DNA of 64,000 bases from Limnanthes douglasii subsp. nivea (taxonomy: Eukaryota > Streptophyta > Magnoliopsida > Brassicales > Limnanthaceae). Location of the stretch: NCBI GenBank assembly GCA_036936605.1, contig JAUPFV010000002.1:196501273-196565272 (forward strand), given 5' to 3'. The translations under genes and the position numbers were made by a program. Below the pieces are notes generated by a model that was not told where the DNA came from, made no database searches, and was given only the letters and a program-made list of their open reading frames with translations. Below, piece after piece: positions 43,691 through 57,117 of this stretch (positions within the stretch are counted from its first letter, which is position 1; each line of letters opens with the position of its first letter).

Positions 43691-43869
43691 TTGTAAAAGA
43701 AAAAACTCTTGTGTATATTTTCTATGATTTTAGGATGTAATGTCCGAAGATACACATTTTCTACGAAAAAGCTGTCTGAATAACTTATCTATTATAAATT
43801 ATTTTCCTATTATATTCCTATATAATTATTGATTAATCTAGATTTTTTTGACTCATAAGTTTAAAAATT
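43691..43869. other. spacer after integrase of element D
   Basis: AT-rich, non-coding. Confidence 0.4.
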
Positions 43870-44046
43870 AAAAGTTTCCAACACTAGTTAGTCACGAGTA
43901 AAGGTTCCAACATTAGGTGTCACGATTAAAAAGTTCCTACATTAGTTGGTCATAATTAAAAGGTTCCAACACTAGTTGGTAAGTGTAAAGATTCCAACAT
44001 TAGTTGGTCACAATTAAAAGGTTCCATCACTAGTTGGTCATGATGG
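43870..44046 (+). repeat. about 30-bp tandem repeat in the spacer of element D
   Basis: Six diverged units with an AAAGGTTCCAACACTAGTTGG core followed by TCACAATT-like bases, period 29-30. They lie in the same pol-to-antisense-gene spacer as the 34-bp and 84-bp arrays, but with an unrelated or far diverged unit. Confidence 0.8.
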
Positions 44047-44284
44047 AAAAATGATGGTGTGGTCTAAATTTTAGTTTGGTGCGTGGTTGGGGATTTATTA
44101 CCATCAACTATGAAGACTCCAATTATAATATTCAGTGAGAAATAAATTTCCTCAAATACGCAAATTAAAAAACAAATGATTCATTGATAAATTATGAATG
44201 CGGTTATAAAATTCCATGAACATGCTAGGGACTTAGCAAAACATGATAACATAAAAAAATTATAAAAAAACATAATTCAAATGC

Positions 44285-47110
44285 CTTCGGATTCGTCTCC
44301 ATCGGGTCAACTAGTGTTTGTACTATCCTTGGGAAGTTTTATCTGCTGATATTCCTCGGAACTTCCACATCCAGAATTCTCATAAGAATTGTCATTGCAA
44401 AAGATTTAAGATTAAAATCCAGGAACCCAGTGTGGTGTCCAGTTCATCGGCAAAAGACATATCATAATGCATTTTCTCTTCAGGTACCAAGTCCCCAAAA
44501 GATTTAAGATTAAAATCCAGGAACCTTTTATGAAATTCTATAACCAAGTCAGATTTAATATCAACCTCTCATTTATTTAGAGAGCTTAATAACTTCTTAA
44601 CATACATGTCAACCACATCTTGTTGTTTCTTCGTAGCCTGTGCCTTTAATGCTTCCGAATCCCTCAGACTTTCTTAGTCGCTATATTTAGCTCCTTTAAT
44701 GTATTTTGAAGAACGCCTATAATATTATTATGTTTTTTTCCTCATCTTTAAATTTTAAAGCTTTCTGTGTCTAGAAGACCTTTAGCTCAACAATATAGGC
44801 TTCATGAGCCATTTATTCCTTTCTAAGCTCCTCTTCAGCCTGTGTTACTCGCCATTCCCGATTGTCTGCACGGTTCATATGTGCCTTGAAAGCTTTATTG
44901 TGAATTTTACATTTATTTTGAAGAGAGGAATTGGTTTCCTTATGCCTAGCTACCTCCCTTTCCAGTTCAGAAATAATCCTAAATAATTGAAGCATATCAA
45001 ATGTAAGGTTGTCTATATTTTCGAGCTAGAAGGGTGAAACTTCAATAACATAATCGAAAAATGGAGATTTTTCCTCCAAGTTTACAGTAACTAGATCCTT
45101 GGGACTTTACACCGAGTTGTGACCTTCACCTACTCTTTCATCTAATTCTTGAAGAGAAGAATAATGATTCTTTGATGTTGGAGGAATAATCCTTTGATCC
45201 GTACCAGGAACAATCTTCAAACCCATCTTCGTCTTTTTCTTTTTCTTTTTCTTGGTCTTCTCACTACTTTGTCCATCCTCATTGTGATCATTTGATGCGC
45301 TCGATTTTTTTATTCTTTTTAGTATCAAAGGCTCTTAAGATATTTTTCTCACTTCAGCATCAATATTTTCTTTCAAAGATTTATCGGATTAACTCACCTC
45401 TACGACACCAACGATTATAATTTTAGTGTCGGAGCTACGAACATCATCTTTCTCACCTATGCGTCTTGGAGCGCTCTTCTTATTAAAAAAGATATACCTT
45501 TCTACCGCTAGCTTATATTCTATTAAGGATTGATGATGCACGCAATAAAGTTATGAACTCCTCAGATAAGTTGAGCTTCGATTGGGTATGCCATAAGTGA
45601 CTCTGAACCAGAATATTAAGTGTGAAACACTTATAGAATCTGCTGGACGAGTTTTTTGGAACCCACTGATGTGGTTTTCCAAAAGTATCTTTGGAAGTTT
45701 CCAAGTCTTGTTGATGATAATTTTGTATAGCTATAAAAAGAATGAAAAATAATTAGAGTATTAAAGGATAAATGCAACTGAAGTTGTTATTTGAAAAAAT
45801 ACAGAGAAATTACATGATTTTCGCCATGACCTCAATATGTTGCTCGGATTGCATATGAAGAAAAATTACAGCTTCCATACCTGATCTGCCTCTAGTAAAT
45901 CACTTATTATTTAATACTCCTTCCATAGAGTAATAAAGTAGAAAGGTAGCCAAGAATTCCCGGATAAGCCGGTAATAGCTACAATTTACTACATCGACAT
46001 TTTGATTTTAGACATCCTTGATCCCATGATACATGACATCAAAGTAAACTAGGTGTTTGGGCTGACTTGATTTGGAGACAGGCTAACCAGACCGAAGTAT
46101 TGAACTACTCCTGGATCTAACGGAAACTAGAGCTCCCAAATCACCACATCGGGATAGATAACCAATTCTTTCCGAGCACAACTTAGAGGGTATCTCCTGA
46201 CTTGAGTAAATGTAATTTTCACCTCCTTTAGGATTCCCTATCTAGCCCATAGATCACTGACCTATTTTGTTTAATAATAATTATACGAAATTTTGTGAAG
46301 AGAAATCAAGTATCTATTACTAACATTTTGGAAATTAGGCCCAACCCATTCGACCACAAAATGGGGTAATTTATCATCTACTTTTTTGCTTTTGCCACCT
46401 TTGACCTTTGGGGACTCCCCTTCACCTTAACCTTCCTTGGGTATTTATACTTCCCTCTCAGCATCACCAACATCAGTATGCTCTTCTGTCTCGTCTACTA
46501 ATTGTATCGGGTTACCTCTGTAGGTTAAAAGTCTGCTTTAAGACCCCTCCGCTTATGTCACTTAGGAGACGTCAACATTTTCAAAAACATCGCCATCACC
46601 TCTAACCTAGGTCTTCGAGGGGATATCAATGGTTTTTGTCGTATGTGTGGGATTTATTTTTAATGGAGCGGTTTCAGATTTCTTTACAGGTGACTTGTCT
46701 TTGATGTCTAAACCCCCATAACTATATAGCGTGATTGACGTTTACTACTAGTATTTTCTTGGTACTAGCTTAGCTTAGGATCCTGAGCTTTCTCCGATGA
46801 AAATTGAGCAGAAGAGAATGAAGGATCAACAATAAGGAGTGCATGTTGGAGGGATACTTTCCTCCATAATCAAATATTGAAAAATGACTTTTGTCTTTCA
46901 GTTTCTGGGAGCCCAGTAGCTCTCCTGGATCATTTCTCTGCTTCGGTTTTATTCGACAGACACAACCAATCAGTTAGGATATTGACAAGACAAAATATAC
47001 AAATCCAAAGGTAAGGCTTAGGCACTCGTCAAAGAAGGATTTATATGGTGGCTATCAGACTTACAGTTAAGGGTTGTGATGGTAGAAATGTGGAGCTTCT
47101 CCTTCTATCT
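44285..47110 (-). pseudogene. antisense gene of element D, decayed
   Basis: Minus-strand traces include a coiled-coil block (SELEREVARHKETNSSLQNK, 44995-44813), a lysine-rich block (SEKTKKKKKKKTKMG, 45328-45107) and an LNILVQSHLWHTQSKLNLSE block parallel to INFVNSHLWRITLGADFPE of the young copy (45704-45513). An intron-like interval lies at 45813-45731. Upstream blocks before it are weak. Order and strand match the young antisense gene. Many stops. Confidence 0.65.
45731..45813 (-). other. intron-like interval in the antisense gene of element D
   Basis: On the minus strand GTAATTTCTCTG...CTTTTTATAG, 83 nt, in the position of the young copy's intron. The exon edges are less clearly conserved than in the copy at 9.6-12 kb. 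Confidence 0.45.
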
Positions 47111-47155
47111 CTAGAATTTTTTAAGGAATGAAGTGATATTAGGAGGACGAGGGGG

Positions 47156-47163
47156 TATTTATA
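47156..47163 (-). promoter_or_regulatory. TATA-like box upstream of the antisense gene of element D
   Basis: The minus strand reads TATAAATACCCCC, in the same context as TATAAATACCC at 35357-35364. Confidence 0.55.
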
Positions 47164-47695
47164 GATGATGCAAGAGAAGTCGAACAACTAATTTTCATAG
47201 GCTCAATGAATGCAAGTATGGGGAAGTGGAAAGATCTTCCCCAACAGTTATTTTCTTAAGACGTGGAACCATTTTAAAAATGGGCTATTTTGTTAAGATA
47301 TAGAATCATTTCAAAAACGTTTTTTGCCACGCTTCACCATTCAGAGAGAGGGTCGTGCATCGACTACTTCTATGACACGTGTACAAGAATATAATTACAT
47401 ATAGCCCTCTTTGGAGTAAGAATGATTGAAAATCAAGCTATCCAACCTTAAGCTCCTGAGTAAAAAAATTGAAACACATAAGTATTCATGTATTCATGTT
47501 CTCGGATGTTCTCGGTCAATCAAGGCTGTCTATGTAGGATGTTCTCGGATCAACAGGTATTCATGTGAAGTACCAAGTGTTTGTATGGTTTAATCCAAAA
47601 TTCTAAGTATTTGTATAGTTAAGTCCGAAGTGCTAAGTGTTTGTATAGTCTAATCTGAAGCGGTTCTAAGCTTAATTCGTCCTGAAGGACATTCT

Positions 47696-48100
47696 GAAGG
47701 ACTAAGTGGGCTATTGGTATGACCAAATTCCCCAAACCGCGAGTCGGGCAAACAAATAACTAGATTGAAATTGTGTAAGAATTAAAGGTATTTATGTTGC
47801 ATGAGCTTCGGTTATATGGGTTTGGGGTTACCTAATAGGCTTTTAGAAAACTTAATACATCTTTTACTCTCAAATTACTCATGGCATATCATCTCTCTCA
47901 ATTATGAACTACCAAGAAGCTTAATTGTCTCTCACACCATTATCCAAACGTTTAATTTGTTTCTTTTATTACAAAATGCTATCCGGAAATCTTTGACACC
48001 ATAAAGTATGAAACTGCAGTTGTAAAACTGAGATGTGTAAACATATGTGGACTCCACAAGGTACAAATTCTAACAGATTCCCATCCCTAAGGAAGGTTCT
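47696..48100 (+). repeat. possible polypurine tract and 3' LTR of element D
   Basis: GAAGGACTAAGTGGGCTAT (47696-47714) resembles the polypurine tract of the young element (AACTAGGGGGGCTAC). An LTR could start TGGTATGACC at 47715. There is no partner LTR to confirm it, and its end is unknown. Confidence 0.35.
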
Positions 48101-48528
48101 AACAAATTTTATTTGACCAATTCACTCGAGAAACTGTTGAGGGTATACATGAAACAATATATGCTTTAACCTCTTTGTCCTCTGCAGATTCATCACTAGG
48201 AGTATTTCTTCGAAAAAATCCTTGATCATTTTGAAAAATAGACTTCCGTCCATTAATTCATCACCCATAGTAATTCGCATTGAAGATACATATGACTCTT
48301 GATCTTCTATAAAATTATATATTGTAGAATATAAATGACCGAAATACAATGTCGAAGTTAGGCCCATAAACTATTTAGATACATATGGATGGAAATTGTA
48401 CTATACATGTATGGTTTTACCACAATTAGTTATTCATCTCGGGCCACAAGAGTCTAGCTTCATCGTAGAAGAACTTCATGATAAAGACTGTAGTGCTCCT
48501 TACGGCTATAAGGCACTCCACAAACGAA

Positions 48529-48792
48529 TCATTTTATCCATATATTAGTGGCCCACCATATTGGCAGACACAAAAGACTTTGTCCTGTTGTGATACAGAC
48601 TATGGCAGGTAAGGCATCCAAAAGAAGCAAGCGCATTACGTCATTTGTAATCTTCCACGAATAGAAATCTGCCATCTTAGAGAACTGATCGACTTCCACT
48701 CCTATTGCCACCCTTTTCTTTCCTTCTCTAGTTAGATAAAACCTTCTTAAAAATATTTCAACTCCTTGAAAAATAGTCTGGTTCCACATCAC
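48529..48792 (-). pseudogene. integrase piece, second-lineage gypsy
   Basis: The minus strand reads RVAIGVEVDQFSKMADFYSW then KITNDVMRL. This parallels the integrase core sequence around the first catalytic Asp (VAVDYFxKWAEAEPL, then a TxxDVIKF-like helix). A short dead fragment. Confidence 0.55.
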
Positions 48793-49389
48793 CCATTGGT
48801 ACTCATTTTGTTTTAGCTTCCGTGAAACATTCTAACTCCTTCAAAAAAAATAGGGTCTTTATACCTCCTTCACATTATTACTTATATATATCTGTCACCT
48901 ATATGTATTTAGCCTTGCAAAAGGGTCTTTGCTGATTCATACGTGATTCTACGTGCCACATATATGTATTTAGCCTTCCAAAAAAATACATCTAAATTAC
49001 ATGTTAAAAATTATAGCAAAGCAGTATAGAGAATACCTATAAGAACTGTACCAATCTTCAAACTCTCGCCCTCGACAAGTTCCAATCCCGATTACCAAGC
49101 TTGGTGCCTCACGAGGGCCATCGATTTTCTGCACATCGAGCGAGACCCTCTTTAACTAGTATTTGTATTTTAAGACAAGAATGGTAGAAAAACACTTCCT
49201 AAGAGTCATCACATATCCTCTTATAACTCATACCATACTATTCACTATATATTGGAAATATTAATGTATAATAGAACTGATCATATGTATTTTATCAAGC
49301 CATGACGAACCCGAAATAACATTTTAAAGTTAAAGCTGTCAACCACCATAAATATGATATTTGATTTTTTTTCTTGTAAAATCCTATTC

Positions 49390-49640
49390 CAATATATATT
49401 GACCTTCAATTCACCCAAGATTTGACATCTCTTCTAGTGAAACCAATTGGGGTCTTATCAGAATTTGTAGGCCAACGAACTCTTTATTCTATCACTTTTG
49501 CTTTAATTATGTTAACCAAACTACCAGTGTCTATTAAGATCCTTCTCACTTCAACATTAGTGACACAAACGGTGATTATCATGTCATCACTATGGGGTCC
49601 TTCCATCCATTGAACATCATCTTCAATAAATATTATTGGC
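49390..49640 (-). pseudogene. protease, second-lineage gypsy
   Basis: The minus strand reads PIIFIEDDVQWMEGPHSDDM, then ITVCVTNVEVRRILIDTGSL and VNIIKAKVIE. The DTGS active site is intact, but a stop follows soon and flanking regions are broken. Confidence 0.75.
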
Positions 49641-49959
49641 GTATAAGGGGCTCAATGAATGTGAAACAAGGTCTACCCATTGTATATATACTTAAAATCT
49701 GATGTGTTCCTCTTATGAAAGATGTTTCTGATCTCAAACAGTCCGCCACCCCCAGTAACAGTCATGAATTTACCTTGTTAAACATCAAAATCCATGTAAC
49801 TATTTTCCTAAAGTTCGACCAGAATCTTGGGAAATCTTGGATAACCATAATACGTTCTTCTTTAGATTGGGCTGACGGAGCCTTGAGACTCATGATTCTG
49901 GGCTTAGGCTCAGACTTAAATGTATTTCAAGCCTCAATAGACTTTATTTGGATAAATTC

Positions 49960-51000
49960 AATAATTTATAATTTTCAATGAGAGTTTGAATCTTACCCTT
50001 TAATAAATTTTCATCTGAAGTGTAATGACCGATGTCATTGTGATATTTGTATTTATTTTCTCTTTTGATGTGATAATGGGTAATTAATTTTGGAAATACA
50101 AACATAATCTTTGGCTTTCTAGTAGTTTTGAGTTATTCTATCCGTTAACTTGGTAAAATAATTTCTATCATGTTAATATATTGAGGTATCTGATGTGTGT
50201 GATTCCCCGACAGAACAAATCTATCTCTATGGTCAGTACGACCTTTTAATGATCGATTTCCTCTGTGCAGTCATATAAGCATAAGCATGGCAGGTGTAAG
50301 AGTGGTCGAGTTTACTTGAGTGGTCGACTAAGGATAGGAATTTTTTTTTCCAATGGAAGGCGTTAGCTGGTAGGTTATCATTATGAAGGATAATGGGGGG
50401 CTAAAATTTGGTTGGGGGTTGGTGGTTGACCTAACCCTTAAGTGCGTGGTCTTCTCTACCTTGATATGGAATTCAATTTGGGCTACCAGAGTCCAAAACG
50501 ATAAATCCATCTTTTTCATTAGATGGTTTGCAAATAGCCTAGACAATGTATTTTTCACGAAATAAACACATGCTATAACCTCACAAAAATCATCATGAAT
50601 GTACTTTATTTTCATAAACTTTCTACTGTAATCCCTGAAACTCTCATTTTAGCTATGCTTTCAGTATATTATGTAATAATCTTCCTTTTTAGTGACCTTA
50701 ATACTACCGAACTAGTCTCTGAACATAAATAATAATAATTTAAATTTTCAAATCGATACCGTAAATAAGTGGTTGAACCAGGTAAGGGTTTTTCCATTGT
50801 AGGTCATAAATAAATCCCTGCAATTTAAACAATCACCATCGCCAAAGTTCAGCATCATATTCTTGAATTTTCCAATATGATGGTTGTGATCTTTAGATTT
50901 GTCATACTTGTTCATCTTGTACTGGTAAAATTTTGGAATGATTCCGCAACCAATAGAAGGTGTCAAAAGATACTTAAACATATTGGAACTATGAAGCTAG
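49960..51000 (-). pseudogene. gag, second-lineage gypsy
   Basis: The capsid region at 50981-50748 reads YQYKMNKYDKSKDHNHHIGK ... MTYNGKTLTWFNHL. A zinc-knuckle remnant near 50060-49990 reads KYKYHNDIGHYTSDENLLKG, where two Cys are replaced (Tyr, Glu). Frames are broken in between. Confidence 0.65.
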
Positions 51001-51478
51001 CAATAACCATCGACGATGTCATTCTTTTTGGAATGTTTATCTGAGAATTGATACATTTTTTAGGTATGGCTGGTTAGGACTCAGGTACCAAGGATTTGGG
51101 TGATAATGGGGTTGATCCTAATGGTTCTGATAATATTATCTGAGCACTGAGAACACCCTCAAGCTGGAACATTAGGAGGTTGTTCAAATCCTTGTTGACA
51201 CGATTGCGGAAGATGATGCAGGATGTTATAGAGGTTTCACAAGATATTGTATAGATTGGATGGGGTATATATATGTTTTTTCTTAGTTACTTCTGGAGGT
51301 TGGAACTGAGGAGCTGAAGCCTGGTAATTTTCTGCAGTCGACCTCCAGGGGCATCAATTCTGGCGATGTTAATCCCATATTCTTCCTTAAAGCCTAAAGT
51401 GAGACTATCGATGATACACATGATCCAGGTATTCTGAATCCAAACGAAGGTTAATCGACCTGTTACCTGCCACTTGAT

Positions 51479-51842
51479 AAAGTAGAATAGTTGTAACAGT
51501 TACAAAATATATCCCCTCTTCTACGGATGATCTCAGATCTTTAACTTGGAACCTATGAAGCGAGTGTAATACCCATTTTAAGCTTCCAGTTATCCTTTGT
51601 CAACATGAATTTGGATAAATTCAGACCTTAGCCTTGTAGACATTGGTCTCATACTATTATAAAGTAGAATAGTTGTGACACTTACAAAATATATCCCCTC
51701 TTCTACGAATGATCTCAGATCTTTCACTTGGCACCTATGGAGCGAGTATAATACCCATTTTAAGCTTCAAGTTATCCTTGGTCAACATAAATTTGGATAA
51801 CTTCAGACTTTAGCCTTGTAGACATTGGTCTCATACTATTAT
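51479..51842 (-). repeat. 182-bp tandem duplication in the gypsy leader
   Basis: Units 51479-51660 and 51661-51842 are the same length and differ at a minority of sites. Both start AAGTAGAATAGTTGT or nearly so and end GACATTGGTCTCATACTATT. Confidence 0.9.
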
Positions 51843-52043
51843 ATGAATACAAGTTCGTTTTTACTTCGTATTCTAGTTGTGTATCGATGAAGATTGAATC
51901 AAGTAGGCTTCATGATTGTTGAGGTGACTTGACCTCTGCAAGAGCTTCAACATCACTAGGATTTTCAATAATCTGAAAGTTTGGTAGTAACTAGTGACTT
52001 TCTACTCTAGGTTTTGTAAACATACTACCAAGGTACTACTCTT

Positions 52044-52061
52044 TTCCCACAAATAGCACCA
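52044..52061 (-). promoter_or_regulatory. putative PBS, second-lineage gypsy
   Basis: The minus strand reads TGGTGCTATTTGTGGGAA, close to the TGGCGCCGTnTGTGGGAA form of many Tat-type elements. An LTR would lie to its right (from about 52063), but its far end was not found. Confidence 0.5.
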
Positions 52062-52540
52062 TTGATGATGTTTGACTTAAGGAAAGTCCATACCAATCAG
52101 GTCACCACACACATAAAAAAATCTAGAAATAAAATCTAAAATCATAAAATCGATTAAACAATATTATCTTAGCTGTTCACCACTTTTAAGATGAATAATA
52201 TGTCTTTTTGGAATTAGAAAAATAAGTCTTTCAGCACACGAAGGTAAATTACAATTAAAGTCACAAAGAAACCTATTAATACATATATTATTTATTTATA
52301 ATTCAATATTTATCTAATATTCAATCCAAAGCCAACTAATAATTCTCGTATCAATAGCATTATCTTATAACCTGTGCTGAAATATATTATATCAAAATTA
52401 AAATAATAATTGACGACAATAATTACACCATATTACAAAAGTGATATTGAGGCTGATAAACTATTTATGCTATCCTGAGAAGTGAGTCTTCGTTTAGTAA
52501 ATTTCTTGATGCTCTCTAGTTTTACACCGAACCCGCTGTA
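52062..52540 (-). other. possible LTR remnant, no gene seen
   Basis: AT-rich DNA between the PBS and the LINE. From position it should contain the 5' LTR of the minus-strand gypsy element. Confidence 0.3.
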
Positions 52541-54959
52541 AGTTTTTAATGTTTATCACTTTTTGGAATGCCCGTGGGTTAAACGATCTAGTTAGGTAAG
52601 AAGATGTCACCGATTTTATCATTAGGAATAATATCACAATTATGATCATAGTGGAGATTAAAGTCCGATTGTGTAATGTTGATTCTATCATTAGGAAAAT
52701 GGATTCTTTTGGAATTTTGCCACCAATCACCCTTCTGATCGTCTGAGTTTGATGTGGGTTATCTAGAATCCAAATATAGTTTCCACTTCAATTTTCTCTT
52801 CCTCCTCTCAGTTTATTCACCATAAATTTTGTAGTCGTAGTTCTCATGTCTCATTCTTCCTCGGGGCTATTTATGCTTTCAACCTCCTCTCGATCCATTC
52901 TTAATTAGCAATCGACCCCTTAAATCCCTCGTTGATCTTTGGTGATATTTTTGCTACTTCTACATATTTCTCCTTCAACCGTGTTGTGGGATCTTTCTAT
53001 AAACAAAATTCGAGAGAGACTTGGCTAAAGCGTGGATACCGTAACACTAAATTATTTCATAATAGTATAAAAAATATATGTTGAGAAATAAAATAGTCTC
53101 AATCTCTAGGAGTAACAAGGATCTTGCCATTCCACCAAACGGGGTGACAAGCGTTTTAGTCAACTATTTTTCCAACCTTATTAGCTCTGGGTCTCTTCTG
53201 GGTACCCCGGACTAGTTAGAATCTTTTTGCTTATTTACGCAAAACTTAATTCCCAAAAGAGGTCTTCGATGGTTCGTTCTCTTACATGCGCATAAATTAG
53301 AAGCACTCCCTTTAGTATTGACATTCATAAATTCCAGGGCTTGATGGTTTGAATATTAGTTTCTACAAGAAATCCAAAAACATAAGTTTAAAAATGTCAA
53401 TCGCTGCTTCGCAATTGATTTGATATTTTTTTGCCTAGTGACATTAAATCCTTCAACCTCATCAAGGATGGTCTCAGTGAATTCTTCGATCTCTCAAGTC
53501 TTAAAGTCAACCATCATAAGAGTCATACCTCTCTGGGATTAACCCCTTACTAAGATCATATTTGATCAATAACCTTAGTTTCAACATTGTCTTTGTCTCA
53601 GTTAAATATCTTAGAGCATCTCTCCTCACGGGTTTCCTTTACCATTAAAACTGTCGACCCCTACTTGACAAAATTATTACTCGTATTGCCCTCATAGACT
53701 TCCAAACATCTCTATTATTCAGGTAAGCTTCAGCTTATCAAATCTCTACTTTTTACGGGGTATGTTTATTGGTCTTTGATCTTCATTATTTTTGCCAAAG
53801 TTCTTAAATAACTCTTCCAGACTCAGTTATTTTCTCTGGTATGATGACAAAATGATGGTTACAAGTGCAAAAGTGGCTTGATTTACTGTTACATTTCCCT
53901 TGTTTAAATTCGACCTTGGGATCCACACCTAAAATCTTGGAATCAGTTGGCCTTCCTCAAACATTTGTAGTCTATTGTTAGAAAAAATGACAACTCTATC
54001 TGTTGTGATTGGATTATATTTGAGAGAAGATTAAATACAATAATTTATGGTCTTTAACGATTGACCTTTCTTCCTCCAAGATTTGAAGGAAAATTTTATG
54101 TTTTAGGCATTTGGCTAGTAATTTGTACAGGGTGACGATCGGTAATGGAGAGAACACCTCATTTTGGTTCCAACTTTGACTAATTCCTAGCTCTCTAGTT
54201 ACCCATTACGGGATTAAAATCACCCTTGACTCTAGGCTTGGAACGAACCTCGAAGTTTCATACGTTATCTGTAACGAGCTCTAGAACTGTCCAACTCATA
54301 TTAGATATGCTAGTGCTAGAAATCACATCACTTTCTGGGAGATCAAAAACCTCATCATCTTCCTCCATCTCCCCAACATCCTCCACAATGATGTCCATTG
54401 TTGGATTTTTAAGAGGGGAATCTTTGAGTTCAATATTAAAGACACATACAATATTCTTCTTACGTCCATCCCTGTGTCGGATGAAAGGGGTTAGTTTGGC
54501 ATAAATTTAACATTTCTTGTCACACCTTCATCATTTGACTTGCTATCCAAGGTAATTTGTCCACCCATGATAAGATTCAGAGTTGGAGGTTTATTTTTCC
54601 CGCGAATTGCGTCTTATGTAACTCTGACCCCAAAAGTACCAATCATATCATCTTTCAGTGTAGCTATATCTAAAGCATTTTAGACTTTGCAAGTTCCAAG
54701 CTTGAGTTCTCAAAAACTTCAACTAATTCGTATTCTTGGATTAGTGAGGCGTCAAACTGATATTCCTCTCGTGGATGCTACATTTGGCCTTCTTCTTTTG
54801 GCGCGATTATATACCACGTCTAGCGGGAGAAAAATACTAAAATTTGTGGCTCTTCACCTTATGTCTATGCCTTTACTTCGCACCATATGCTCTTTGGCTT
54901 TAAACTCAAGTTCTTCAGCACACAGTTGCATGGCCAGTGTAACCTTTATCTTCTTCTAA
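52541..54959 (+). pseudogene. L1-type LINE ORF2 remnant
   Basis: Endonuclease start: FLMFITFWNARGLNDLVR, then DFIIRNNITIMIIVEIKVRL and NVDSIIRKMDS (52541-52740), the plant L1 endonuclease pattern. RT remnants follow: IPGLDGLNISFYKKS (near 53334), LYYSGKLQLIKSLLFTGYVY (near 53715), FDLGIHT-LGISW (for GLGIRSLKSWNQ, near 53920) and GENTSFWFQL (near 54150). The zinc-finger RVT-like end reads LAIQGNLSTHDKIQSW ... NCVLCNSDP ... HIIFQCS (54530-54650). ORF1 and much of the RT catalytic region are missing; stops are everywhere. A typical 5'-truncated, old LINE. Confidence 0.75.
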
Positions 54960-57103
54960 CAGCTTGTGTAACCCTTATATTTTTCTAACTTACAATTATT
55001 TTCTTTATTGTTTGTAACCACCCGTCCTTTCCAGTTTAGTTGCAGTTGTTGTCCGCGAGATATGCAAAAAGACTTTAATTTTTTACATTTCCTTCTTTGT
55101 CCTACGACCTCTTCGATGTGAACTTTTTTATTTTTTATTTTATTTTATTTTATTTTAAATCTAACGATAAATCAACTTTTTTTTATAATCTTATTTTTAA
55201 AGTATACCAATTTTTAAAATATATCTTAGATATTTATAAAAACCACATTTTATTTATTTAGTACATTAAAAAAATTAATACACAAGGTGGAATTTAATAA
55301 CATCACATATTAAAAAGTGTTACGGTTTATCAGATTTTGACTGTGGATTATGACTTAGTTGTCAAATCTAGCGGCCTAAAACGTATATATTTCGGACATA
55401 AGTTATAACTACTTGTGGATATAACTTTTAACCAGTTTTTACATTTAATGCCATTTTGGTTGGCATAACAACTTGAGGTGGTCCAACAGAAAAGAACGGG
55501 CGTGATGGTGAAAATACACGTACACAGTCATCACACACATACATGCTGTTCAAAGTAAGTGAATAACGTGAAGACTTTGAGAACCTTATTCCTTTTGACC
55601 AACCCCATTTTTCTCCCTTCGTTCAATTCTAGCCTAACCTGATTGATAAATTGTTTGTTAGAACGTCAATTTCAATACATATGCAATTTCGCAACCCTCC
55701 CTCCTTTTGTTTGCTATTATTTAAATTGTACCGACGACTACTACAGAATTAACAAACAGAATTCAGATAATATGGGTATTTATGAATAGATATATTATAT
55801 ACATTATCATTGAATGTATTTTGTTGCCGTTGGAATCCGATTAAATTGAGTGATCAAATTTATTGTATACAAATTCAGAATAAAAAATAACATTGAAGTT
55901 AAAAAAAAATATATGTGTGTTTTAATAAGATAATTTGATGATGAGTTTAGAAAAGATTACGAAAGTCTAATATGTATCGTTATCCTAATTTACTTTAATG
56001 GTTTAACAATATTTATTCGTAAATAAATATTATTTATATGTGTTAATAGAATATTCTTTATAGTTTTATTATTATTATTTGTTATAAAATATTTTAATTT
56101 TAAAAAAATATAAAAATATAATTTGATAAAAAGAAACTGACTAAAATTTAAACTAAAAAATATATTTATTAGTTAATATGTATAAATTAGCAAAACCATA
56201 CAAATTGATATGGATAGAGGATATGTTTAGTGAAAATGTATTCTCAGTGGAATATGTATACCATGAGAATTTTTTATGAATATAGATCGCAGCGATAAAT
56301 ATGATATGAGAACTACTATTTTGGTTGTTGTAAATTACGTCACTGATGATTTGCGCTTACCGCTATTCTCCTGATAAAAAGATGCATTTATCGAGATGAA
56401 AATTATTTTTTAATTAACAATAGATAAATTATTGTATAATCTATTGTTTGTTGTGATAAATCTAAATATGCATAATCTTTGAACATTCATTCAATAATAT
56501 GTGTTGATTCCAATCATTTGAGATGATTTTAGAAAGGCTTTAAAATTAATAGTCACTATTAGAGTTTCAAATCGTCAAAAAACTTGATATAACTCAATAT
56601 TTTTTACTCTTATAACTATTTCTTCTTTTATTTATTAAACTTATCGATATTTTTGTCACTTTTGTTTGTATAAAAGAAACTCAAATTCATGTTACATCAT
56701 GTAAATATTTTATGAGAAAACCAAAATAATAGTATCGTGGATATAATATTTTTAGAAAATATAGTCAATTAGATGTCTGAAACTCTCTAAAAATAAGAAT
56801 TATGTTTGAATATTTGTCGATATATGTAATGATGCCAATGAAACGACAATATGATGATTATGGTTCTTCTTCACCTAAAACACTTTGGTGGTAAAAAGTT
56901 CACAATGTGTTAACACAAACCAAAATTCTTGCTTACGGCACTTAAAAATTTTATATATCGTTAGCCCAAATTTAGTTGATCTTTTCCATCCAACTTTAAA
57001 GTAACATTGATAAGAACTAAAATATAATGAAGGGTGAAAATAATCTCATATGTCGAGTATATATTCTAAATGCGTTATCTGATATCCTTTACAATTTATG
57101 CAC
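54960..57103. other. AT-rich intergenic DNA, nothing recognised
   Basis: Long AT-rich stretch with no coding similarity. 55125-55160 has a TTTTATTT run. Confidence 0.5.
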
Positions 57104-57117
57104 AATTGAGTCTTTTG

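Larger units (their letters stand above)
40275..48100 (+). mobile_element. Tat-type gypsy element D, 5'-truncated, with antisense gene
   Basis: Starts inside the protease, then RT, RNase H and integrase on the plus strand. A tandem-repeat spacer, an antisense gene (47110-44285), a TATA-like box, a possible polypurine tract and the start of an LTR follow. The order is identical to that of the young element and copy 2. Strongly decayed. The right edge is approximate. Confidence 0.75.
48120..52061 (-). mobile_element. gypsy element of the second lineage, minus strand, deleted
   Basis: From right to left: PBS (52061-52044), leader with a 182-bp tandem duplication, gag (51000-49960), protease (49640-49390) and an integrase piece (48792-48529). 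RT and RNase H, about 2 kb, are missing between protease and integrase. The gag agrees with the remnant at 24960-25340. Thoroughly decayed. Confidence 0.65.

Noticed and set aside
54226..54959. Two Ser/Leu-rich open frames
   Set aside because: They overlap the zinc-finger end of the LINE in the wrong frame.
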